From Leuconostoc miyukkimchii (GTDB taxonomy: Bacteria > Bacillota > Bacilli > Lactobacillales > Lactobacillaceae), in the NCBI RefSeq assembly GCF_019656055.1, contig NZ_BPKY01000001.1:124001-188000 (forward strand): 64,000 nucleotides of DNA, written 5' to 3'. Below the pieces are notes generated by a model. It saw only the letters and a list, made by a program, of their open reading frames with translations, made no database searches and was not told where the DNA came from. Shown piece after piece: positions 44,801 to 54,251 of the stretch (position 1 is the first letter of the stretch; every line of letters begins with the position of its first letter). A program made the position numbers and the translations under genes.

Positions 44801-46255
44801 GAACAGTATGTTGAGGAAAGAGGTGTTTACGACAGTGTAGATAATTGGCCAGGCGAGGTAATCAATAATCTATCAGAACTTCGTGAATCTCTTAAACATA
44901 ATGAAGAGGAATATTATGTTGATAAGCGCCAAAAATCTATTGATTATTATCTAAAGTTTGATGATGGAAAAGCGACTCAAAAGTTGGTTGAGACAGTATT
45001 TGATAAAATAGTTTATGAAAATGTCTTTATAGTTAAAAATAACAAAAAAAATATTTTAATCTACCCAGGTGGAATGGCAACTAATGGTATTACGAGTGTT
45101 GCCTTAAATCTAACTTCCAAGATAAACCACGATGAATATAATGTGTTCATCATAATGAATTCCGCAAATATCAATGAAGAAGATCAATTTAATAATTATC
45201 TTTCTCTTGATGAGAAAATTGTACCAATTTTTATTTTTGGCAGAAATATATTTGATGTAGAAACCAATATAGTAGATTATGAATATCAAACTTTTGGTAT
45301 TCCAAAATCTGAGAGTATTTTGGCAACAAAACTTTATGGTAGGGAGGTGAAACGTATTCTGCCCAATGTTAACATTAATACTGCAATTGATTTTAGTGGG
45401 TATTCGTACTATTTTGCACGGTATATACTTGGTGCAAATGCTGATAATAGACTAATTTATATGCATAATGATCTGTATTCTGATGCAAGACGATCAATTA
45501 ATGGGGAATTCCCGCATTACCATAATTTATCTGTTCTTTTTACCGCTTATAAATATTTTGATAAATTTGTTAACGTATCAAAAGCCTCTGAAGTTGTTAA
45601 TAGAGACAAATTACAAGGTTTTGTAGATGTGTCACGTATGACGACTGTTGACAATCCGTTAGCAATTGAATCTATAATTGAACGTTCTAACGAACAAATT
45701 GATTGGGATGGTGTTAAAACAATTGACGGAAAAAAGATTGAATTTATTAATCCAAACTTCACCACCTATATTACTGCAGCGCGATTATCTCCTGAAAAAA
45801 ATCAATTGAATCTTGTAAAAGCGTTTGCCGAATTTAGTAAGAAAAATCCGGAAAATAGATTATTTATCTTAGGAGATGGTCCGTTAAGGCAAGACTTGCA
45901 AAAAATTATCAAAGACACTAAGTCTGAAAGTAATATTTTTATGATGGGTAGAATTTCTAATCCTATGCCTTATATTAAAAATTCTGATGTATTTGTCCTA
46001 CCATCTCTATATGAGGGGCAACCAATGTCTATGATGGAAGCAATGACTTTGGAAGTGAAGTACATTTTAAGCTCAAATATTCCACAGTCTGTTGAATTGT
46101 TGGAAAATGGTAAATTAGGGTATATAACTAATGGGACAACTAGTGAAGATATTCTAATAGGATTGCGAAACGTTGTAAATCAAGAGTATACAAAATTTGA
46201 TCCTTATGCGCATAACCAGAAGGCGATGAATTTATTTTATGAAAAAGTAAAGTAG
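41885..46255 (+). CDS. Fusion: beta-rich region, TagF-like phosphotransferase and GT4 glycosyltransferase
   Basis: A 1456-residue protein with at least three parts. Residues 1-640 are strand-rich without known motif, like the start of the upstream TagF-like protein. Residues 650-1045 are a CDP-glycerol glycerophosphotransferase domain: NTWHGTPLKLMG (catalytic His 778), GYPRMDSL, YAPTHNGQ, VHPF and LITDFSSIFVDFLG (about 947-960). Residues 1055-1456 are a complete GT4 domain: YPGGMATNGITSVALNL, TAARLSPEKNQLNLVKAF, ILGDGPLRQDL and LPSLYEGQPMSMMEAM. It could add a polyol phosphate and a sugar in turn to make a repeating unit. A ribosome binding site (GAAAGAAGTG) precedes the ATG. No frameshift is visible. 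Confidence 0.85.
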   Translation: MNYLISQISYNNNAIVFSSDVDIKELYLNDKILNLSRINDKSYKLDFTDLTLDDFEFGRFQIFAKVGTELVRLRSFDFEKILEADRYFNVDGTSGAFVYLTINGYLNFAYLSGSSYLRVIERSYANFNYESHDIMIDNFSIDNNIATLSEIPKFNEVLVASQKNEKMYSVPFTRVDGITKIDFSVLLDSDIDRYFIFLRIADKNIRIRYSEILKHDVEQRYFELKKGYSVLTPNLESTQKFLYFSVNGRLAFLKSKQSKFKWYNYTDSVGVESFNFDLFSNNLSVHMVSDLSEGSYFLEMRDDQHVFTINPINKSSKEITFDLSNIVVNDKIKYLISLKFVNRNQEIFNSLVKVSHQKYKQLATKDYTIDVSLEKELLFLTFNDRQFFYTKKNMILSNAKFINEHQILISPESFVFQVIPQIVAQSRTSKKVTLLSAEQVGQNYLVDIDAINEHAQNEIFDIYVVIDNKKYTFKNLDALTIPVKKRYQEIEINDFRLSVYSTLGGTLALRKDEIDQENRQLYKYRTDDLVVNEIKSNDNYLAINLPDKVVSVTEVSILPRKGTNFLDILDFEFDNENNDLNIFNINTLVESQTKQLFNYFADYLLTWIDDKGTVHTSYLKALNFDSIAKPLRKFKPYRPEQENNISVQNYLNGAHNLSVQIKNLYYAENYDNLPIDNNIVLYETRDGKSFVDSPLYIFKYLLSHEQYKDLRHIVVLDDLDGQAAKYNKKKYGDKLILVERDTEQYAKYLLTAKYLINNSTFPSYFLKRDEQIYVNTWHGTPLKLMGMEMPYPANASQNVLRNLLMTDYVVAQNDRMYDMYTKSYRMNGIYSGRITKFGYPRMDSLINDKVYDSEELLEFGIKINKKLPTILYAPTHNGQNQSNPGDGVLHVVDDLVRLRSYFAQDYNVLIKVHPFVYDLVKDNEWLKGALIPDYLDTNYVLKFADILITDFSSIFVDFLGKNKRIIFFVPNFEQYVEERGVYDSVDNWPGEVINNLSELRESLKHNEEEYYVDKRQKSIDYYLKFDDGKATQKLVETVFDKIVYENVFIVKNNKKNILIYPGGMATNGITSVALNLTSKINHDEYNVFIIMNSANINEEDQFNNYLSLDEKIVPIFIFGRNIFDVETNIVDYEYQTFGIPKSESILATKLYGREVKRILPNVNINTAIDFSGYSYYFARYILGANADNRLIYMHNDLYSDARRSINGEFPHYHNLSVLFTAYKYFDKFVNVSKASEVVNRDKLQGFVDVSRMTTVDNPLAIESIIERSNEQIDWDGVKTIDGKKIEFINPNFTTYITAARLSPEKNQLNLVKAFAEFSKKNPENRLFILGDGPLRQDLQKIIKDTKSESNIFMMGRISNPMPYIKNSDVFVLPSLYEGQPMSMMEAMTLEVKYILSSNIPQSVELLENGKLGYITNGTTSEDILIGLRNVVNQEYTKFDPYAHNQKAMNLFYEKVK

Positions 46256-46266
46256 GAGAGCTCATT

Positions 46267-47709
46267 ATGGTTAACGTTGACAAAATAGTTTCTGTAATTA
46301 TGCCTACGCATAATGTTACAAAAAAAACAATTAATGGTATTCCATCAGTTAATTCCACAATTCAATCTTTTTTAAACCAAAAAATTGATGGTAAAGAGTT
46401 GATTATTATCGATGATGCAAGTTCGGATGAATCTCTAAAATATCTATCAGAATATATAAAAACGAACGATAAAAATAGAGAAATTAGGTTAATTGCTCTA
46501 TCTGAAAACAGAGGACCAGGTGGAGCAAGGAATGCAGGGTTAGATGAAGCACTTGGGAAATATATATTTTTCTTAGATGCTGATGACTTAATAGGTGAAA
46601 ATTCACTTAAAATTTTAATTTCTAAGGCAAAACATTGGAATAGTGATTTTATTTTAGGACAGTATGTGGCCCTGAAGAGAAACTATGCCAAATATTTTGC
46701 TAAAAATGGGGATGTCGTAGATGCTGATATTGAAAAAAATAGTTTGTTGAGCACTGTTGGACCTTGGGGTAAGTTATTCGTCCATGATATAATCACTCAA
46801 CATAATATTAGATTTCCTGAAAAACTTATGATGTATGAGGATGCAACGTTTTTATTTGAGTATTTAGGATACTCAAATAAAAATAGCATTAGTGTTGCTG
46901 AAACGCCACATTATATTTTGCGAAATAATGATGAAGAAATGGACAATTTGACGAACAGAACAATTGATTTACCAGAACGTTTACGTGGCTTAGAATCTGT
47001 TCTATCGGCTGTTTCTAGCCACTCTTCAAGATTAAAAGCATTAGCATTTGAGAGGCTGTTTAACTATAAGAGTCAGTCAAATCCGTTTAAAATAATTTGG
47101 GATGATAAGGCTAAACAGGGAATGTATCTATCCGAGTATAGGAAAATATTGTTTAAATATAATGTTGATTCTTGGTTAAAAGTTATTCCATCTAGAGATA
47201 TTCGTGTCACAGTAGAAACCTTACTTAAAAATTATGATATAGAAGATTTAATTAGTATTTCGTCATTCGCAGAAAAAAATATTAATAAATGGACATCGTT
47301 TTATTCAACTCAGCCTTTTTCATCAAATTTAAGAGAAATTTTATATATTGATCATGTTAATAAAGAGTTTTCAAAAAACAATTTTGTTGAATTTAAAATA
47401 GAAAACTCAAATGTAGTAACTTTTGAAAGTAACGAACATTTTGGGAAAACATTTATAATTTTTCAGAATCGTTATGATGACTCAAATTTTGTGAAATATC
47501 TTTTTCATGAAAATCGATTAATGATGGATATGAAAAAAGTGCGAACACAATTAGCGACTACTAATCAATTAACAGATGTGTATGTTGAATATGAGTATAG
47601 AAATGTAGTGATTAAAAAAATGTTAATGGTAAACAAGTGTGTTATTCCAAAAAATATGCTTTTTTATAAAAATTGGAGAAATGGATTGAGTTATAAGTTT
47701 GATAATTAA
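46267..47709 (+). CDS. Family 2 glycosyltransferase with extended C terminus
   Basis: A 480-residue GT2 enzyme. VSVIMPTHN, ELIIIDDASSDESL, NRGPGGARNAGLDEALG and IFFLDADDLIGENS give the GT-A fold and its DxD; KLMMYEDATFLFEYL fits the acidic catalytic motif. Residues 340-480 form a strand-rich tail of unknown role (ending RNGLSYKFDN), again like the beta-rich parts of the neighbouring polymerases. AGGAGAG lies before the ATG, 11 bases after the fusion gene. Substrate unknown. Confidence 0.85.
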   Translation: MVNVDKIVSVIMPTHNVTKKTINGIPSVNSTIQSFLNQKIDGKELIIIDDASSDESLKYLSEYIKTNDKNREIRLIALSENRGPGGARNAGLDEALGKYIFFLDADDLIGENSLKILISKAKHWNSDFILGQYVALKRNYAKYFAKNGDVVDADIEKNSLLSTVGPWGKLFVHDIITQHNIRFPEKLMMYEDATFLFEYLGYSNKNSISVAETPHYILRNNDEEMDNLTNRTIDLPERLRGLESVLSAVSSHSSRLKALAFERLFNYKSQSNPFKIIWDDKAKQGMYLSEYRKILFKYNVDSWLKVIPSRDIRVTVETLLKNYDIEDLISISSFAEKNINKWTSFYSTQPFSSNLREILYIDHVNKEFSKNNFVEFKIENSNVVTFESNEHFGKTFIIFQNRYDDSNFVKYLFHENRLMMDMKKVRTQLATTNQLTDVYVEYEYRNVVIKKMLMVNKCVIPKNMLFYKNWRNGLSYKFDN

Positions 47710-47806
47710 TAGTTGCTGAATTTTAACACTTATTGCATTAGATATGGTTAATTTTTCCTGTTATATGTATAAGTGATAGCGTAAAGTTTTTCAAAGGAGA
47801 AAAATC

Positions 47807-48238
47807 ATGAAAAGAATAATAACATACGGAACGTTTGACATGTTGCATTATGGACATATTAACCTGTTGAAACGCGCAAAAGAAATGGGAGACTATTTGA
47901 TTGTTGTTTTGTCAACAGATGAATTTAATTGGAACTCAAAACAGAAGAAAACATATTTTTCTTATGAAAAGAGAAAGCAACTACTAGAGGCAATACGATA
48001 TGTTGACTTGGTAATTCCAGAAGAGGCATGGGATCAAAAAGTTACAGATGTTAATTTGTATCAAGTTGATACGTTCGTAATGGGTGATGACTGGAAAGGA
48101 CAATTCGACTTCATTCAAGAAGATACAGATGCAGAGGTTGTTTATTTAGAGCGAACACCAGAAATTTCAACGACACAAATTAAAAAAGATTTAAATAAAA
48201 AAAGCCTTGCAACTGAGCACGTATCAAAGGTAGAATAA
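47807..48238 (+). CDS. tagD: Glycerol-3-phosphate cytidylyltransferase
   Basis: Makes CDP-glycerol, the donor used by the TagF-like enzymes around it. The 143-residue protein starts KRIITYGTFDMLHYGHINLL with the HxGH nucleotide-binding motif, and has KRKQLLEAIRYVD and the RTPEISTTQIKKDL motif. The length is slightly above Bacillus TagD (129) because of a short C-terminal tail. AAAGGAGA precedes the ATG. Its presence shows that a glycerol-phosphate polymer is meant. Confidence 0.95.
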   Translation: MKRIITYGTFDMLHYGHINLLKRAKEMGDYLIVVLSTDEFNWNSKQKKTYFSYEKRKQLLEAIRYVDLVIPEEAWDQKVTDVNLYQVDTFVMGDDWKGQFDFIQEDTDAEVVYLERTPEISTTQIKKDLNKKSLATEHVSKVE

Positions 48239-48264
48239 TCAGTTGTTATTTAGGAGAGGGAAAA

Positions 48265-49731
48265 ATGAATGAGAAAGAAGTTAGTATACTAACTTCCACA
48301 GTCCCAGAATATTTTGGTGGAAGAACACAATCACTATTAAAGCGCGCACGATTATTTGATGAATTTGGCATTAATGTTCGCATAATTACTACGAATTTCA
48401 ATCAAAATTATTCACGTATAATTAATTCACTAGTTGAACGTAATTATGTTAGTAAGAATGTATCTTTTTTAAATATCTTTGATTATTTCAAAGGAACCGA
48501 TATCCAAGAAAATAATGTTGATTTATTTATTCAACAAAAATTTGGGAATATTGATCACTACGATGTCGTTAAACGTGATGAAAATATGGATTATTATGAT
48601 AAAAATACGAGTAAACGTATTTTTTCGCTTCGCTATAACGATTATAAGATAATTCTTATTGATGAATTCATAAGTCAAAAACGACCAAAATACAGATATT
48701 ATGTGAGCGACCAAGGCCAGGTTAGTAAAAAAAGAACCTATGTTGAGGGTACATGGAACATCATATGTGATGATATTTTAAAAAATGATTTTGAAACTAT
48801 TGTTAGCTTTAAATTTGTTAATAATAAAAAATCAGAAGTTGTTCTTTTTTTAAAAAAGCAATTAATTTTTAAAAACGAAAAACAGTTTTTTAAATTCTTT
48901 TTTGATGAAATATTTCTTCCTAATGAAAAAGTCATTAATGATGCACGTTTACTTGATAAACCACTGTTGGATACAAATCAAAGTGTTGATAAGTTTTTTC
49001 AAATACACAGTACCCATCTTCAAGATCCAGCAGATTATCATTCTGGTATTAAAAAATCATATAAATCATTACTCAACTCTGATGAAAATATAAATATTAT
49101 TGTGTTAACCAATGAACAGAAAAGGGTTATACTTGGCGAAGTACCTCATAAGGAAGATAAATTATACGTTATTCCACATTCAATTTCGAATAAGAAACCT
49201 ATAAAAGTTGGAAATACACATCATGCGGTTATTGTTTCTAGATTAGTTAAAGAAAAAAATATTGAAGAGGGAATTATTGCCTTCAGTATGTTTCAAAAGA
49301 TATATTCAGACTATGTTCTTGATATTTATGGAAACGGCGATAATTTGGAAAATCTCGAGCAACTGACCAACACTCTAAATTTGGGAAATAGTGTTATTTT
49401 CCACGGTTATACTGATAATCCTAATCACGCATACCAGGGAGCAGACTTTTCTATTGTTTCTAGTAACTATGAAGCATTTGCTTTAAATGTTTTAGAAAGT
49501 ATAGCTAATGGAACACAGGTAGTAAGCTATGATGTTAATTTTGGTCCGAAGGAAATTTTAGGAAACTCTGCAGGATTTATTTCACAACAAAGAACACCAG
49601 AGTCACTTGCTCAATGTATGATTGAGGCGGTTGAAAAGCCGAAGTTATTAGAAGATATAGTATCGAGGGCCAATGAATATTCAGATAAAATATTTCTAGA
49701 ACGATGGCTGAAAATTTTGGAAATACAATAG
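48265..49731 (+). CDS. TagE/TarM-like poly(glycerol-phosphate) glucosyltransferase
   Basis: A 488-residue GT-B enzyme likely to decorate the polymer with glucose. Residues 1-270 resemble the TagE/GtfA N-terminal region (LTSTVPEYFGGRTQSLLKRA at the start). The C-terminal GT4 half has VIVSRLVKEKNIEEGI, DIYGNGDNLENL, HGYTDNPNHAYQGADFSIV and SNYEAFALNVLESIANG. GGAGAGGG precedes the ATG. It follows tagD by 26 bases, the usual teichoic acid neighbourhood. Confidence 0.87.
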   Translation: MNEKEVSILTSTVPEYFGGRTQSLLKRARLFDEFGINVRIITTNFNQNYSRIINSLVERNYVSKNVSFLNIFDYFKGTDIQENNVDLFIQQKFGNIDHYDVVKRDENMDYYDKNTSKRIFSLRYNDYKIILIDEFISQKRPKYRYYVSDQGQVSKKRTYVEGTWNIICDDILKNDFETIVSFKFVNNKKSEVVLFLKKQLIFKNEKQFFKFFFDEIFLPNEKVINDARLLDKPLLDTNQSVDKFFQIHSTHLQDPADYHSGIKKSYKSLLNSDENINIIVLTNEQKRVILGEVPHKEDKLYVIPHSISNKKPIKVGNTHHAVIVSRLVKEKNIEEGIIAFSMFQKIYSDYVLDIYGNGDNLENLEQLTNTLNLGNSVIFHGYTDNPNHAYQGADFSIVSSNYEAFALNVLESIANGTQVVSYDVNFGPKEILGNSAGFISQQRTPESLAQCMIEAVEKPKLLEDIVSRANEYSDKIFLERWLKILEIQ

Positions 49732-49794
49732 TTCGATTACTAATATTGGACGCACATATAGCAAAATTATTGTTAATAAGAAAGCAATTAATAG

Positions 49795-51318
49795 ATGATT
49801 TTTACGAAAAAAAATAGTTTTTATATTAAAAGTAGGCATACCACAGATATTACTAGGGTTAATAATGACTTTTCTTTGAGAAAAAATAATCGTCAAAAAT
49901 TGCAACGACAATTAGCATGGCGACCTGTATATTCTGATGCATATAGGTTAGAAAATGGAGAATATAAGCGATACCGTTTATCATTTAGTTATTTTTTCTT
50001 ATTATTTTTTTTCTCTTATAAATATCAAACCAAATTAGAAAATGGTATGATTTGGTATCCGTTTGCTACAAAAAAAGGATACCTATCTTTTTCTTATAGA
50101 TCAGATAACGGTTTTACAAAAAAAATGCGATATAAGCAGTTCTTTGGTACGGTATTAGCCAGTATAGTAAATATATGTTTTCCTTTCAGGCGTCCAAACT
50201 TAATTTTTGAAAAATTGAGTTTTAGAGCACAAGAGTCTGCGTTTTCATATTTTAACTATGTGAATAGATTCTATAAAAACGAAAAAAATTATTTCATTAT
50301 AAAAAAGGAATCGCCAGATTATACAAAACTGGAAGGTTTATCTAATGTTGTTATACATGGTAGTCTCAAACACTTTTATTTATTAATAAGATCAAATTTG
50401 TTTATTAGCTCGGAAACACCTGGGCACGCGTACTTTTGGCGAGAAAACATGGGTCTCACGGCTAATGTTGTAAGAACAAAACCATATGTTTTCTTACAAC
50501 ATGGTGTATTAGGTTTTAAACAGCTTGACAACTTGTTTTATGGTGATAGACTCACTGCTCCAGTTCGTTTAATAACGTCATCTCAGTTCGAACAAGACAT
50601 TGTGACTCAACAGCTTGAATACGATGTTGAGCGGGCACCGATTACTGGATTGGCGCGTTGGGATTTAATTGATTTAAAACAAGAACGGACCAATTTAAGA
50701 GATAAAGTATTATTATTCTACACTTGGAGACCTTGGTTGGATGATGTTGATGATGCAACATTTGTGCAATCGGAATACTTTTTGTCAATTAAAGTAGCCA
50801 TTCGTTCACTTAAAGAAATGAATCTTGATAAGCAAATTGTAGTTATGATGCATCCTAAAATGCATGCAGCATTGAACGATAATGAAATATTAAATATTAA
50901 GCTTTGGACAGATGAAGATGGGCCACTAAATGAGCTCATGTCGTCTGTTGCGGTACTAATCACAGACTACTCATCGTTATCATGGGAAGCCTATTATCGA
51001 GAGATACCTGTTATTTTTGATATGTTTGATCAACAAAGATATGAAAAAGAAGTGGGCAGTTATATTGATTTAAATCAAGTACCATTTGGTAATAAGGTCA
51101 TAAAGAATCTAATAGACAGCTTGGAAACTGTAATCAGTAGACAGTACCAATTAAGTGAAGAAGAATTAAAAAACAAGAAACGATATTTTGCTTTTGAGGA
51201 TCAAAATGCTAGTCAACGCATTCATGAAGTTGTTAAAAATATTGATTTAAGAGCAATAAATCGTGATAAGAGACGTTTAATGTTCCGTGCGATTCTTCGA
51301 ATAATATTTAAAAAGTAA
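49795..51318 (+). CDS. Short TagF/TagB-like glycerophosphotransferase
   Basis: A 507-residue third member of the CDP-glycerol glycerophosphotransferase family in this cluster. Motifs: PYVFLQHGVLGFKQLDN (about 230-246), ITGLARWDLID, FYTWRPWLDD, MMHPKMH and VLITDYSSLSWEAYYRE (about 384-400). The N-terminal region is shorter than in the two upstream relatives, about 140 residues before the domain. The start is weakly marked (AAGAAAG upstream), and an in-frame stop lies directly before the ATG, so the N terminus may be eroded. It could be the primase that adds the first glycerol phosphate. A terminator follows. Confidence 0.85.
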   Translation: MIFTKKNSFYIKSRHTTDITRVNNDFSLRKNNRQKLQRQLAWRPVYSDAYRLENGEYKRYRLSFSYFFLLFFFSYKYQTKLENGMIWYPFATKKGYLSFSYRSDNGFTKKMRYKQFFGTVLASIVNICFPFRRPNLIFEKLSFRAQESAFSYFNYVNRFYKNEKNYFIIKKESPDYTKLEGLSNVVIHGSLKHFYLLIRSNLFISSETPGHAYFWRENMGLTANVVRTKPYVFLQHGVLGFKQLDNLFYGDRLTAPVRLITSSQFEQDIVTQQLEYDVERAPITGLARWDLIDLKQERTNLRDKVLLFYTWRPWLDDVDDATFVQSEYFLSIKVAIRSLKEMNLDKQIVVMMHPKMHAALNDNEILNIKLWTDEDGPLNELMSSVAVLITDYSSLSWEAYYREIPVIFDMFDQQRYEKEVGSYIDLNQVPFGNKVIKNLIDSLETVISRQYQLSEEELKNKKRYFAFEDQNASQRIHEVVKNIDLRAINRDKRRLMFRAILRIIFKK

Positions 51319-51341
51319 TTGAATAGTTAACAATTAAAATT

Positions 51342-51380
51342 AGCCAATAACAGATAAATATATCTGCTATTGGCTTTTTA
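51342..51380 (+). terminator. Terminator of the teichoic-acid-like cluster
   Basis: A perfect 14-bp stem with a short AT loop followed by Ts, 23 bases after the last stop codon of the cluster. The following 150 bases to the next promoter show nothing recognisable. Confidence 0.88.
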
Positions 51381-51503
51381 ATTGCACATAGTTAATTACT
51401 GGATTGTTTATTTTCGGTAGAGTTTGTCGATTTTTAAATGATTTATCAAGGTTATAAATTTAAATTGATTGTCATATAATTTAAAAACAAGCAAACTTTA
51501 AAG

Positions 51504-51532
51504 TTGCTTCTATTCTAGAAATAGCCTATTGT
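51504..51532 (+). promoter_or_regulatory. Promoter of rmlCBD
   Basis: TTGCTT (51504-51509), 17-base spacer, TATTGT (51527-51532). It would give a leader of about 90 bases before rmlC. Confidence 0.5.
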
Positions 51533-51626
51533 ATAAGTTAAGTAGACTGAGTTAGTACAATTAAAAATAATTAAGAGTTATTTTTGTTAAACATTGCTGA
51601 TGAATAGAGAATAAAAGGAGGGTTTT

Positions 51627-53272
<1,646 letters not shown>

Positions 53273-53275
53273 ATT

Positions 53276-53300
53276 AAAACTCACAACATGTGAGTTTTTT
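53276..53300 (+). terminator. Terminator-like hairpin between rmlB and rmlD
   Basis: Perfect 10-bp stem (53276-53285 with 53289-53298), three-base loop, and six or more Ts. It may lower rmlD expression relative to rmlCB, or rmlD may have another promoter. Confidence 0.8.
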
Positions 53301-53320
53301 GTCTATCAGGGAGAATGTAA

Positions 53321-54178
53321 ATGAAATTTTTAATCACAGGTGCGAATGGTCAATTAGGGCAAGAATTACAAAAGTTATTGCGTGAACGGCAATTAGATTT
53401 TGTGGCTTTTGACTCAAAGCAACTTGATATCACGAATCGCGAGAACGTTTTATCCGTTTTTGAACAAGAAAAACCAGATGTTGTCTTACACGCTGCTGCT
53501 TACACTAAAGTTGATTTAGCTGAAGATGATGGGCGTGCGCTAAATTGGCAAGTCAACGTTGACGGTACTAAAAATGTTGCGGATGCGACCAAAGCAATTG
53601 GCGCAAAGTTGGTTGCTGTTTCAACGGACTACGTGTTTGAAGGCACGAGTAATGATGAATACCATGAGACAGATGCTGTTAATCCGCAAAACGCCTATGG
53701 TCGCGCTAAATTAGCTGGTGAATTGGCCGTGATTGAAAGTGGTGTAGCAGCGTATATTGTCCGTACAAGTTGGGTATTTGGTGAGTTCGGCAATAACTTT
53801 GTGTTCACGATGCAACGATTAGCTGCAACACACCCCAAGTTAACAGTTGTTAATGATCAGTTAGGCCGACCAACTTGGACCCGTACATTGGCAGAGTTCA
53901 TGGTTCATCTCGTTGATGTGAAAGCAAATTATGGTATTTATCATTTGTCAAATGAGGGCACGACGACTTGGTTTGATTTTGCTCGGGAGATCTTAAAAGA
54001 TACAACAGTTGAGGTGGCACCAGTAACGAGTGCGGAATTTCCACAAAAGGCTTACCGACCAAGACATTCCGTGATGAGTTTGGATAAAGCCAAAGCTACG
54101 GGTTTTGAGATTATAAATTGGCGTGAAGCTTTGCGGGGATTTTTGACGGGTTTGAGTTTGAACGATACGAATGACTGA
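53321..54178 (+). CDS. rmlD: dTDP-4-dehydrorhamnose reductase
   Basis: Final NAD(P)H-dependent step giving dTDP-L-rhamnose. The 285-residue protein has FLITGANGQLGQELQ, the long HAAAYTKVDLAEDD motif, VSTDYVFEG and YGRAKLAGE (the YxxxK pair). GGGAGAA precedes the ATG. Last of rmlCBD; followed by a strong bidirectional terminator. Confidence 0.95.
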   Translation: MKFLITGANGQLGQELQKLLRERQLDFVAFDSKQLDITNRENVLSVFEQEKPDVVLHAAAYTKVDLAEDDGRALNWQVNVDGTKNVADATKAIGAKLVAVSTDYVFEGTSNDEYHETDAVNPQNAYGRAKLAGELAVIESGVAAYIVRTSWVFGEFGNNFVFTMQRLAATHPKLTVVNDQLGRPTWTRTLAEFMVHLVDVKANYGIYHLSNEGTTTWFDFAREILKDTTVEVAPVTSAEFPQKAYRPRHSVMSLDKAKATGFEIINWREALRGFLTGLSLNDTND

Positions 54179-54208
54179 CGAAAATTGAATTATATTTATT
54201 GTAAGTAG

Positions 54209-54247
54209 AAAGCGTTTGCATTGTCAAAAGACAATGCAAACGCTTTT
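54209..54247 (+). terminator. Bidirectional terminator between rmlD and the AraC-type regulator
   Basis: A perfect 17-bp stem (54209-54225 with 54230-54246) and four-base loop, with T-tract at one end and A-tract at the other. The stem contains a cre-like AAAGCGTTTGCA, but this is more simply part of the terminator. Confidence 0.9.
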
Positions 54248-54251
54248 ATAA

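Noticed and set aside
49732-49794. Open frames between the TagE-like and short TagF-like genes that could extend either one
   Set aside because: Both upstream frames meet stop codons (one directly before the ATG at 49795), and no single indel clearly restores a known family N terminus. Erosion of the N terminus remains possible but is not shown.
54209-54246. cre-like sequence in the long palindrome after rmlD
   Set aside because: It is inside a perfect terminator stem between convergent genes, with no promoter nearby.
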